Source: Trichormus sp. M33_DOE_039
GTDB taxonomy: Bacteria; Cyanobacteriota; Cyanobacteriia; Cyanobacteriales; Nostocaceae
NCBI GenBank assembly: GCA_015296085.1
Contig: DVDT01000105.1
Coordinates: 62,001-126,000, forward strand
Reading direction: 5' to 3'
Length of the DNA: 64,000 nucleotides
Numbering within the stretch: the first letter of the stretch is position 1; the number at the start of each line of letters is the position of its first letter. This document shows positions 48,401 to 58,900 of the stretch, one piece after another. The translations under genes were made by a program, and so were the position numbers. Below the pieces are notes generated by a model. That model was given only the letters and a program-made list of their open reading frames with translations. It did not search any database and had not been told where the DNA came from.

Positions 48401-51400
48401 TAGGACATTAGCTGCAATTACTATATCAAAACTATGAGCAGTAAAATCTTGTTCTGATAACGGTTGTTCAATATTCAGGGTTTGGTAACTAACAAATCCA
48501 TAATCTGAAAATTGCTGGCGTGCTTTTGCTAGAAATAAAGGTGAAATGTCTGTAAAGACATATTCTACAGATTTGTTGACAAGTTGTGGTAAAACATAAG
48601 CCGTTGTTCCTCCAGTACCTGCACCAATTTCTAGAATTCTGATCTGTTCTCCTGGAGGTAATTTTTCTAAAGCTGAACTTATTGCTTGCTGTACCAAATT
48701 ATTCATTAATTTTGCACCAGGAGAGTTTTGATACAGTTGGGTAAGGGTTGTTAAATCTCCGTTGGGAAATAAAACTTCTAAAGGATTAAGTTCTCCACGC
48801 AAAATATCAGCCAAGTTTGTACCACAACGTTGTACTAGGGTTAATTCCGCGCTTATTTGTGGGTATTGTGTTAAGGGAAGTTGGGGTTTTTTGTATTCAT
48901 GATGATTTGGGAGGAGAGCCAGTAGGTGTGTATATAGCTGCTGATGCTGTGGTGCAATTTGTATTGGTTGGGGTGAAGATAAATCCAGATGTTGCAGTGC
49001 TTGGACGATATAATTAAGACTCAATGTTTCTAGTTCTGGTAGTAATTCGACATAAGTTTTAGTTTCATCTGCTCTTAACAATTGTGTGAATTTAGGTGCT
49101 AATGCTTGGGCGATATCTGTTGGAGAAGGAAGGGAAAATGCCGATGTATGGCTAATTTTGATAAGTTGGTTTCGCCACTCAATTTCATACAACCAGTTTT
49201 GCCAATCTATAATAGTTTTTGATTGTATAGCTTTGAGTTGTAAACCTGTAATTACAGCAATTACTTGTCCTTCTGGTGATAAAACTTGAATATCTGCAAT
49301 CACAATCGGTGAAGTTTGGTCTTGAGTACGTAATTTAACTAAACTCCAAACTGTTTTTCCTATTTGTTGCCAAATTTTCAAATTATCAACACCAATCGGT
49401 AGGTAAACGGAAGGTGTAGTTTGATTATCAACAATCGCTCCTATGCTTTGTAAGCAAGCATCGAGAATAATAGGATGAAATTGATAATTATCACGACAAT
49501 TGATAGTTATTGGTAAGTGAATTTCAGCTAAAGCTTGGTTTTCATCACGCCAAATTTGGTTAATGGCTTGGAAAGTTTCACCGTAATCAATTCCTATTTG
49601 TTTGAAAGTTTGATAAAGGTTAGTAATATTTGTAACTTGACTGAATTGATTTTGCAGTTCTTTGAGATTAAAGATTTGGTTTTGTGGAATATCTTTGTGA
49701 GGTTTGATTTTACCTGTAGCATGAGTTATCCAATCATGATTTGAGGTGATTTGATTACTATTATTACTGACTATTTCAAATTCATGATTATTCTTCAGGA
49801 TGAATTGTATAACTCGCGGATAATCTGAAGTTAAAATACAAGCTTGCGGAAAAGAAACGTTTGTTATACAGATAATATCATCTTTAAATATTGCCCTTCC
49901 CGCAGCTAATGCCATTTCTAAATATGCTGCTCCAGGTAAAATAATTTGGTTAAATACTTGATGATCTTGGAGATAAGGAGGATCATGATCAGCAATTTGC
50001 TGCTCAAAGTAGATATCAGTAGATTTAGCTAAGTTGACTTGTCGTCCTAACAAGGGATGAATATTACTGTTATTAGAGAAATAATCATGTTTACGAGCTG
50101 GTTTAATATCTATCCAAAAACGTTGTCTTTGAAAAGGATAATTTGGTAAATATAAATGTTGAGGGTTGTAGTTTTGCTCAAAATTATGCCAGTTAAATTT
50201 TACTCCTCGCCCATGAAGTCCGGCTACACTTGATAGTATTACTTCCCAGTCTTGTCGTCCCAAGTGTAAGCTCGGTAGCCACAAATATTTATCTGCATCA
50301 GTAATAGTAGAACGTGCCATTTGTAGCAAAATTGGCTTTACGCCTACTTCCAAAAATATGCTGCAATTTTGCTGAATTATAGTTTCTACACCAGCGAGAA
50401 ACTTTACTGGTTGACGAATATGACGACACCAATATTCAGGAGTTGCAATTTCTGAATTGATGATGCTACCAGTAACGTTAGATATAATTGGATATTTTGG
50501 CGGTTGAAAATTAATAGTACCAGCAATTTGCTGAAATTCTTCTAACATTGCTGCCATCATTGGGGAGTGGAAAGCATGGGAAACTGATAAAGATGTAGAT
50601 TGAATATTTTGTGACGATAAAACAGCAATAATTTGTTCAATGGCAGCTGGTTCACCGGAAATTACTGTATTATTAGGTGTATTAATAGCCGCAATAGAAA
50701 CTTGTTGATTATAGGGTAATAAAAGGTTTTGTAATTGAGATACACTGGCTGCTACTACTACCATTTTACCTGGTGGTAATTGCTGCATTAAACGCGCACG
50801 GGCGGTAATTAGTTTTAAGCCATCTTCTAAACTGAAAACTCCAGCAATACAAGCGGCGACATATTCACCAATGCTATGCCCCATGAGGAAGTCAGGTTTA
50901 ATTCCCCACGATCGCCATAGTTGACAAAGTGCATATTCCCAGATAAACAAGGCTGGTTGGGTGTAGAAAGTTTGGGAGAGTAAATCGTGATTATTTTGAT
51001 TATCTTCCTGAAATAATAATGACCGAAGGTCTAAACCCAAATCAGCTAATAATAATTCACAGCATTTATCTATGATTTCTCGAAATAAGGGGGCAGTCTG
51101 ATATAGTTGCCAGCCCATTTTTTGATATTGTGAACCTTGTCCAGTGAAGAGGAAAGCGATTTTAGGGCGAGGTTGAGAATTTACTCTACTGGTAAATATA
51201 TTTGTGTTTGTTTCACCTTTGATGAAACAACTCAATTTTTCCTTGGCTGTACTGATGGAATCAGCAATGATAGAGAGACGATATTCAAATTGCGATCGCC
51301 CAATATTCGCACTATAGCAAATATCAGCCCAACTCATATTTTGATGCTCATTGAAGTGGGTAATATAGCTTTGCGCTAGTTGTTTTAGTGCTGTCTCATT

Positions 51401-52834
51401 TTTAGCTGATAAAGTCAAAATCTGTAGAGGACGTTCTGTTATATTTTCTCTATCTTGATGTTGAATTTCTGGGGCTGCCAAAATAATATGAGCATTAGTT
51501 CCACTAAAACCAAAGGAACTTACCCCAGCTAATTTTTTACCGTGCCAAGGTGTGCAAGTTGTGGGAATTTGAATCGGGAACTGTTCCCAGGAAATATGAG
51601 GGTTGGGTTGTTGAAAATGCAGATGGGGGGGAATTTCTCCATATTTCAATGCCAACACTACTTTGATTAACCCGGCTATACCCGCAGCTGCCTCTAAATG
51701 TCCGATGTTGGTTTTGAGTGAACCCACTAATAAAGGGATTTCTTGATGACTTTCCCCAAATACAGCCCCTAAAGCCCCGATTTCAATGGGATCGCCCAAG
51801 GCTGTACCTGTTCCATGTGCTTCTATATAAGTAATATCGCTAGGTTCTAAGGTTGCGTTTTTTAAGGCTTGCTTAATAACAGCCTGTTGTGATGGGCCAT
51901 TGGGAACTGTTAAGCCACTACTGCGCCCGTCTTGGTTAACAGCACTACCTCGAATTACTGCCATTATAGGATTTCCGGCGGCTAGAGCATCAGAAAGTTT
52001 TTGCAGAATGATGACACCGCAGCCTTCACTACGTACAAAGCCATCAGCCGCCGCATCAAAGGTTTTACACCTTCCATCCGCAGCTAACATCCGCGCTTGC
52101 GAAAAGTTGATGGTAAATTCTGGCGAGAAGATGCGATTTACACCACCCGCCACAGCTAGATGACATTCTCCTTGACGCAGACTTTGACAGGCGAGATGTA
52201 CGGCGACTAGGGAGGAGGAACAGGCGGTATCTACAGCTAGAGAAGGGCCTGTGAATCCTAATATGTAAGAAATGCGTCCAGCCGCTGTACTGTGAGAATT
52301 ACCAGTGGCTAAATAAGCGTCAATGTCTGTAATTGGACGATGTAATAAATGGGTGGAGTAATCATTACTACTGATGCCAATAAACACTCCAGTTTGACTA
52401 CCTACAAGTTGTTCTGGCAAGATACTGGCATTTTCTAAGGCTTCCCAACAGACTTCTAATAATAGGCGTTGCTGGGGATCTAAAGACATAGCTTCCCGTG
52501 GTGCTATGCCAAAAAAATCAGCGTCAAATTCTTGTAGGTGTCCAATGAAACCACCATAACGGGTGGACATTTTGCCAGGTGTGGCGGGTTGCTTGTCGTA
52601 AAAGGCGTTTATATTCCAGCGATCGCCCGGAATTTCAGTAATTGCATCCTGTCCGCTGCGTAATAATTGCCACAATTTCTCAGGGGTGTCAGCCCCGCCA
52701 GGAAAGCGACAGCCCATTCCAACTATAGCTATGGGTTCGGTTTGAGCATCGCTGACTGTTTTAAGTTTACCCCGCAAGTCTTGTATCTGCTTGAGGGCGT
52801 TTTGCATGAGGGTGCGGTAGTCTTGTTGTGTCAT
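45410..52834 (-). CDS. Type I polyketide synthase module 2: KS-AT-DH-cMT-ER-KR-ACP
   Basis: 2474 residues. N-terminal docking helix (residues 3-25). KS with DTACSSS (Cys near 205), EAHGTGT and NIGHLEAAAG. AT with GHSIGEYVAA (Ser near 651) and HAFHSP, the malonyl-CoA code. DH with His in LQDHQVFN (near 957) and DACLQ. C-methyltransferase with LEIGAGTGGTT (near 1400). ER with LIHAATGGTGM. KR with LITGGMGGLGL (near 2094) and LDD, predicting B-type (D) alcohol. ACP with GMDSLMM (Ser near 2394). It should add one C2 unit, methylate it and reduce it fully. Oddities: the DH motif has Asn where Gly is usual (HQVFNQIILP), and the ER has NFIDV for NFRDV. No thioesterase or reductase. Confidence 0.95.
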   Translation of the reverse strand: MTQQDYRTLMQNALKQIQDLRGKLKTVSDAQTEPIAIVGMGCRFPGGADTPEKLWQLLRSGQDAITEIPGDRWNINAFYDKQPATPGKMSTRYGGFIGHLQEFDADFFGIAPREAMSLDPQQRLLLEVCWEALENASILPEQLVGSQTGVFIGISSNDYSTHLLHRPITDIDAYLATGNSHSTAAGRISYILGFTGPSLAVDTACSSSLVAVHLACQSLRQGECHLAVAGGVNRIFSPEFTINFSQARMLAADGRCKTFDAAADGFVRSEGCGVIILQKLSDALAAGNPIMAVIRGSAVNQDGRSSGLTVPNGPSQQAVIKQALKNATLEPSDITYIEAHGTGTALGDPIEIGALGAVFGESHQEIPLLVGSLKTNIGHLEAAAGIAGLIKVVLALKYGEIPPHLHFQQPNPHISWEQFPIQIPTTCTPWHGKKLAGVSSFGFSGTNAHIILAAPEIQHQDRENITERPLQILTLSAKNETALKQLAQSYITHFNEHQNMSWADICYSANIGRSQFEYRLSIIADSISTAKEKLSCFIKGETNTNIFTSRVNSQPRPKIAFLFTGQGSQYQKMGWQLYQTAPLFREIIDKCCELLLADLGLDLRSLLFQEDNQNNHDLLSQTFYTQPALFIWEYALCQLWRSWGIKPDFLMGHSIGEYVAACIAGVFSLEDGLKLITARARLMQQLPPGKMVVVAASVSQLQNLLLPYNQQVSIAAINTPNNTVISGEPAAIEQIIAVLSSQNIQSTSLSVSHAFHSPMMAAMLEEFQQIAGTINFQPPKYPIISNVTGSIINSEIATPEYWCRHIRQPVKFLAGVETIIQQNCSIFLEVGVKPILLQMARSTITDADKYLWLPSLHLGRQDWEVILSSVAGLHGRGVKFNWHNFEQNYNPQHLYLPNYPFQRQRFWIDIKPARKHDYFSNNSNIHPLLGRQVNLAKSTDIYFEQQIADHDPPYLQDHQVFNQIILPGAAYLEMALAAGRAIFKDDIICITNVSFPQACILTSDYPRVIQFILKNNHEFEIVSNNSNQITSNHDWITHATGKIKPHKDIPQNQIFNLKELQNQFSQVTNITNLYQTFKQIGIDYGETFQAINQIWRDENQALAEIHLPITINCRDNYQFHPIILDACLQSIGAIVDNQTTPSVYLPIGVDNLKIWQQIGKTVWSLVKLRTQDQTSPIVIADIQVLSPEGQVIAVITGLQLKAIQSKTIIDWQNWLYEIEWRNQLIKISHTSAFSLPSPTDIAQALAPKFTQLLRADETKTYVELLPELETLSLNYIVQALQHLDLSSPQPIQIAPQHQQLYTHLLALLPNHHEYKKPQLPLTQYPQISAELTLVQRCGTNLADILRGELNPLEVLFPNGDLTTLTQLYQNSPGAKLMNNLVQQAISSALEKLPPGEQIRILEIGAGTGGTTAYVLPQLVNKSVEYVFTDISPLFLAKARQQFSDYGFVSYQTLNIEQPLSEQDFTAHSFDIVIAANVLHATENLNHTITNVKSLLKNNGLLILLETTLPSIWIDLIFGLTEGWWRFQDKDLRPYYPLISTSAWQSLLKTQDFTNVVHITPDSVLPEALAQQSVIVAQLPKHAQCQEECLIITDLSAWGEAINQYLELPSLLLKPSDNIPEFLNPAIKHIIYVAGCQNTINECNHLLHIVQTLIKTQHYPVNFWLVTQGAVNPHTTTGLNQSSLWGMGKVIRLEHPELNCRCVDLDPTQELLTQVQNLVTEIHHPGEEEQIALHASGRKVARLTRCTHQTLPDAPYRLTIGKRGVLTSLKWQSSPRCQPQAGEVEIRVKATGLNFIDVLDALGLLPFARNWFGVECAGEVVAVGKGVTHLSVGDAVVALAADSFSQYVTNNANYVITKPDSLSFTTAAAIPANFLTATYALQEIMKIQPGQRILIHAATGGTGMAALQIAQQAGLEVFATASPGKWETLRALGVQHIFNSRTLDFAQEILKITQGEGVDIVFNSLSGEYIPASLSVLKPQGKFIEIGKRGVWDTEQVAQVKPQVTYHLVDLMSVAQREPQTIQTLLHRLMEQFQGGKLRWSSTDHRSSLPQTIFPATKIVEALQMMQQAQHIGKIVITHTPTELVSPQATYLITGGMGGLGLRVARWLVEKGAKYIVLVGRNQPDTGAQQQIQALQATGATIMTTRTDVSQNAQLAAVLADIERNYPPLRGVIHAAGVLDDGVLQQLNPERMQRVMNPKVAGAWNLHLLTQNIPLDYFIMFSSAASLLGSPGQANHVAANTFLDTLAQYRRHQGLPALSINWGIWSDIGAAAKRLVSRHMSLRGISEFTPEQGIDILEFLLTQSSIQVGVIPVNWSELRKQRLSSPFFEDFRQQTPSIGNQNQASQLTQQIQSLGIKERISYLRNYLQTQVSQVLGSSSPQLPDVQLGFFDMGMDSLMMVELRSRLEAGLQQTIPSTVLFEHPTINALAEYIATQLIAQKTVISKITEHQEFTPSDNSSIEMSITAELAALEALL

Positions 52835-52930
52835 GGGTTTTAAACGCAGAGGGGCGTGGAGGTGAGACCAATTGGAAAAAAGAATATGACCGATGCAAAC
52901 CTTAAAATTCAGATTAATTTTGAATTGGTA

Positions 52931-55900
52931 TTAGTTGAGTTGTTCGAGTTCTTGGGCTAGTAATTCGGCGATGTCTGCTTCGGATAGTTCGGGTTCGATG
53001 TGGGTGTCTTGGGAGGGTAGCACTTCATCGCTGAGGTAGCGGATTAATGCTTGAATGTTGGGATAGTCGAAGGCTATTGTTGATGGGAGTGTGCATTGGA
53101 GATCAGTTTGCAGGCGGTTTTTGAATTCAATGGCTGTGAGTGAGTCCATTCCTAAGTCAAAAAATCCGGTGTGTGAGTTAATCGCTGCGGGTGAGAAACC
53201 TAAGACTTTCGCTAGCTGTTCGCGGACATAGGTTTCGAGTAATTCATCACCTGCTTGTTTGTCTAGCTGAGAGAATCTTGCTAATAAATCTCCGTTGGGG
53301 CTTTGGGGAAGTGGTGTTTGAGCAATTTCTGGTGTTTTTGATGTATAAAAATACTCGAAAAATTGCGAAGTAAATCCCTGTTGGGCAAATTTTCGCCAAT
53401 CGATGGGTACGACTCCGACTTGGGTGAGGGGTTGAGTCATCAGGTGCTGTAAAATTTGGATGCCATCAGCAGGTGCGATCGCACCAATTCCTCTTTGCTG
53501 CATTTGGCTGGTAGCATGAATAGCAGAACCGACTTCAGACCAGACCCCCCAGTTAATACTCAGTGCAGGTAAGCCTTGGGTAGTTCGATAATGGGCTAGG
53601 GTATCGAGGAAAGTATTAGCAGCAACATGATTTGCTTGTCCAGGTGAACCGAGTAAGGCGGTAGCGGAGGAGAAGAGGACGAAGAAATCTAGGGGTAGGT
53701 GTTGGGTTAATGTATGGAGATTCCATGCACCCATAACTTTCGCCGCCATCACCCGTTGGAAGCGTTCCCAGTTCATTTGTAATAATGCCCCATCATCTAG
53801 TACTCCCGCCGCATGAATAATTCCGGCTAGGGGATACTCAGAGTTTTCGATTTCTGTCAATATATTGCTGAAAGCTGCTGTTTGGGATACATCTACTTGT
53901 GCGATCGCTACTTTTACACCAGCAGCTTCTAAAGTCTGAATCCGTGACACTACATCAGGTGTCGGTGCGTTACGTCCCAATAGCAGGAGATGACCAGCAC
54001 CCATTTTCACCAGCCATTCCGCCACCAATAAACCCAAACCACCCAAACCACCAGTAATCAAGTAAGTACCATTCTCCTGCAGAGGATACAGAGAATTGCC
54101 CAGTCCCCATTCCCCTACTACTTTCCCCATATGCTTACCCTGCTGCATATATCGAAAAGCATCCACTATTTGAGTCATCGAAAATACTTTTGCAGCTAGA
54201 GGTTGCAGGCGACGCTGTTCAAATTCCTGCGCTAACTGCTGTAACATATGCTGCACGAGTTCCGGTTGCTGCTTACATAAATCAACCAAATCTACTAAAA
54301 AGTAATCTGCATCCGGTTTGACTTGTTTTACCTGTTCTTCTGTCCACACATCAATTTTGCCAATTTCCACAAACCGTCCTTGGGGTTTGAGAACAGCTAA
54401 ACTCGCAGCGATAAAATCCCCACGGAGAGAATTGAGGACAATATCTACACCTTCCCCTTGAGTTTGGGCGAGAATTTCATCAGAAAAATCTAGAGTGCGA
54501 GAGTTAAAAATCTGCTTTACGCCTAAGTTTCGTAGTGTTTCCCACTTTTGGGGACTGGCGGTAGCAAATATATCTACGCCGGCTAAGTGGGCTATTTGGA
54601 TGGCGGCTTGTCCGACACCACCCGCAGCAGCATGAATGAGAACTTTGTCACCAGGGCGAATTTTTGCTAGCTGGTGCAAGGTGTAAAAAGCGGTGAGGAA
54701 GGCGGCTGGGATGGTTGCGCCTTCGATGATACTTAAATGTTGGGGGAGAGGAATTGCGATCGCTGCATTCATGGTGACATACTGGCTAAAGCTACCGCTG
54801 GCTAAGGCCATAACTCTTTGTCCGATTTGCAGATGTTCTACCCCCGCACCAATCGCTACTACTTCGCCGACACACTCGCAGCCTAACAACCCCGCTTCAC
54901 CTGGATACAAGTCTAAGGCGTTTAATACGTCACGGAAGTTTAAGCCTGTTGCTTGGACGCAGATTTCTATTTCTCCTCTACTTGGGGAAGTACGGTTAAC
55001 TGTTTGGAAGGATAGGTTTTCTAATGTTCCTCGTTGTTGGATGGTTAGACGTTGATTTCCTTCACGCAGTAATGCTTCGCTGTTCCCGCAAGGTGGTGCA
55101 GAGGCGCAGAGAGGAGTTTGAGTAAGTCTTGCAGCATATCGGGTTTCAGCGCGCCAAGCGATTTCTGTTTCTGGGGAATTTGCTAAGAGTTCTTCTAGGA
55201 GAATATCTATCTGTTCTGCGGCGGTACGTGTTGGGTCTAAGTCTAAACAGCGACAATTTAATTCTGGATGCTCTAACTGTATGACTTTACTGATACCCCA
55301 CATGGATGTAGCTGCAAGCCCATTAATAGTAATATCTTTACCTGTGTTTACTGCTCCTTGAGTCACTAGCCACCACTGTGGTAATACCTGTATTTCTAGA
55401 TTATTGTGTAGCCAATACAACAGGCTTTCGCAAAGCATCTGTTGTGTTTCCATCAATTGTTCGGTGGTTAATTCATCGGGGATGGGTACATCTAAACCCC
55501 AGAGATTAATCAGGTGTGATGCTGAACTGGGAAGGTTAGAAAGTTCGGAGTCGGCAAAAATTAGATGACAAGTTACACCTTTGGCTTGCAGATGAGTGGC
55601 TAGTTTTTGTCCTACACCTTGTCTATCTGCCAAAATTAACCAATTATCTGATTCAAGTGCTGAAAGGGGAGTTTTAGCGACAATTACAGCCTGATTTCCC
55701 GTGGTTTTAGTTAACTGGATTGAAGACTCAAAACCCTCTTGTGTTAATAATTCCTGCCACTGTGCGCTGGAAATCAGGGGATGATGAGGACGCAAAGCAT
55801 GGTCTTGGAAACGCCACCAGCCTTCAGTCAGACCAAATATTAAGTCCAACCACCATAGGGGATGCACTCCTTCTAACAAGACCAGCAAACCACCTATTGA

Positions 55901-58900
55901 TAATAGTTGCTTAATGTGTTTTACAGTTTGCTGTAAATCTTGGGTGGCGTGGAGAACGTTAGCAGCGATGACGATATCAAAGTTATTTTCTGTCAAACCT
56001 TGAGTTGATGGAGGCTTTTCTGCATCAAACAACTGATATCGCACACAGGAATAATCTGAGAATTGTTGCTGTGCTTTACTGAGGAATAGGGGTGAAACAT
56101 CAGTGAAGAAATATTCAATTTTTCTCTGTGCGAGTTCTGGTAGCAGATGTGCGGTAGTTCCCCCAGTTCCCGCACCTATTTCCAGAATCCGCAGGGGTTG
56201 TTCTGGTGGGATGTCGGCTATGGCCGTCATTATCGCCTGTTTTACCAAGCTATTCATCATTTTGGCAATGGGTGAATTTTGGTAAAGTTGCGTCAGGTCA
56301 CTTAAGTCTCCTTGGGGAAACAATAACTGTAAGGGGTCTGTGTTTCCCTGCAAAACTTCTGCTAAGTGGCTGGTACAACGTTCCAGTAAATTTAATTCCG
56401 ATGTGGCGTTGGGATATGCTTGACGCAGCTGGGCAAAGATGGGGGTAGGTGTCGTGTTTGGGAGTCTTTGTCTAACTCGCCAATGTTCTCCTTGAGGCTG
56501 TAATATTTCTTCGGCTTGGAGAATTTGGCATAAATGCTGATATAGTTTCTCATGTTGGCTGACTATGCCCAATTTCTGCATTGTTTCTCTGACAGAAAAT
56601 TCCTCACCAGCTTTTAATGGTAGTTGCAGTTGTTGAAATGTTTCTAATATACAAGCAACACTCAACTTTTCTAGTTGAGATGATAGGGATAGGTAATTAT
56701 CTAAGTCTGACTGATGAAATAGTTGCTGAAGTTTTGAGTCAGTAATTGCGGTGGGAGTCAGTAAGCGATGGTTAATTAGGGGTTTTTCTTGCCACGCCAT
56801 ACTATATAGCCAATCATGCCATTTGTGTAATTGTCTGACTGGTTGAATTTGTAAACCCTGGATCGTGGCAATTAATTTACCATCGGGATGGAAAATTTGG
56901 ATATCAGCGATATAGTTTGATGTGTCGCGTAGTTTTACATGACTCCAGATGTGATTTTGTAGGTGTTTTTCTCCATACCAATTTACTTGTTCTATGGCTA
57001 CAGGTAGGTAAGCTGTTAGTGTTTGAGAGTCGAATATAATTGCTCCCATTACTTGTAAACAAGCATCTAATAAGATAGGGTGAAGTTGATAGGGAGAGAT
57101 ATCGATTTCTGGAGATAAATTGATTTCGCCTAAAGCTTGTTTTTCGCCTCGCCAAAGATGTTGAATAGCTTGGAAGAATTTGCCGTATTTTACTCCTACC
57201 TGTTGACAGGTTTGATAGTAGGTGGTGAGGTTAATTTCTTGCTTGCAAGTTATTTGTAGGTGTGTAAGATTTAGAGGCGAAGGAGAGGGTGGTAATAGAT
57301 TTTGAATAATGCCAGTGGCGTGAGTTGTATGGGTATACAGAGGGTTTTCTATCTCGTGATTGTCTAAAGATATGATTTCAAATTGGTAATTTTGTTGTTC
57401 TAAGGGGGTGAGGATTAATTGTAGGGTAATATTTGGTGTTTCTGTTAAAGATAGTACTTGGACAATTTGAATGTTTTGAATAATGCAAGCATGAGATTTA
57501 AACACTGCCTTAGCGGCTGCGATCGCCATCTCTAAATAACCCGCAGCAGGCATAATGATCTTACCAAAAACTTGATGTTGCTGTAAGAAATTTAGGTGAT
57601 TTTGAGGGAGTAAGTTTTGGAAATATATTTTCTCTGATTTCGCTAATTGTAATTTCTGTCCTAATAAGGGATGACAATTAGCAGCTTGGGAAAATAGAGG
57701 TGGGATGACATCAAGTTTTTCTACCCAAAATTGCTGACGTTGAAATGAATATGTTGGTAGAATTACTCGTTGATGCGGTTCATGTCCATTGAAGTTTTCC
57801 CAGTTTATATCAATGCCTTGCATATATAATGATGCAAGGCTGGATAAGATTGTCTTGACATCACTTTGTCCGGGACGTAAACTTGGCAACCAGGAATAAT
57901 TTTCTGCCGATAAACAGATTTTACCCATACTCAATAAGGTGGGTTTTGTTCCAATCTCTAGAAAAGTTCCGCAGTTTTCTTGGGCTAATGTTTCCATCCC
58001 CAGTGCAAATTGTACTGGTTGCAAAATATGCTGACACCAATACTCGGCGTTAGCAATTTCTGTACCTATGACTTTACCAGTGATGTTAGAAATTATCTGT
58101 ATTTTTGGTGGATGAAAACTAATACTCTCCACTACTTGTCTAAATTCCTCTATCATTGATTCCATTAAGGGGGAATGAAAAGCGTGAGAAACTGACAAGG
58201 AAGTGATTTGAATTCCGTGATTTTGCAGAATTTCTGCAAGTTGTTCAATTGCTATTTGTTCACCGGAAATAACTATATTATTGGGGGAATTGATGGCAGC
58301 GATAGTAATTTGTTGAGAGTATGGCTGGAGATATTTTTCTATATCTGTAGCTGATATCGTCACAGCCAACATTTTCCCACCGTCAGGCAATTGTTGCATC
58401 AAACGAGCGCGGTTAGCAATTAATTTCAGTGCGTCTGACAGACTGAAGACACCTGCAATACAAGCTGCGACATATTCCCCCAAGCTATGTCCCATGAGGA
58501 AATCAGGTGTGATTCCCCAGTGTAGCCACAGTTGACATAGGGCGTATTCGAGGACAAATAAGGCGGGTTGGGTGTAGATGGTTTGCGAAAGGGTGTGGAG
58601 GGAAAGATGGCTTTTGCCTTCTGCGGCGAATAAAATTGAACGTAAATCTAAACCCAACTGGGGATACAATAACTCACAACAATGATCAACTTGTTGGCGA
58701 AAATAGGGTTGGGTGTTGTATAGTTCCCTCGCCATATTGACGTACTGGCTACCTTGTCCGGTGAAGAGAAAGGCAATTTTGGGTTGATGAGGGGTAATTG
58801 CTTGACTGGGAGATGTTTCTGCGGTATTTTTCAGGTAATTACATAATTTCTCATAAGCTACACTACAAGAATTGGCGGTTATCGCCACCCGATGAAAGAA

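Noticed and set aside
54693-55055. 120-codon frame antisense to PKS module 1
   Set aside because: Opposite a long, motif-rich coding sequence; no independent support.
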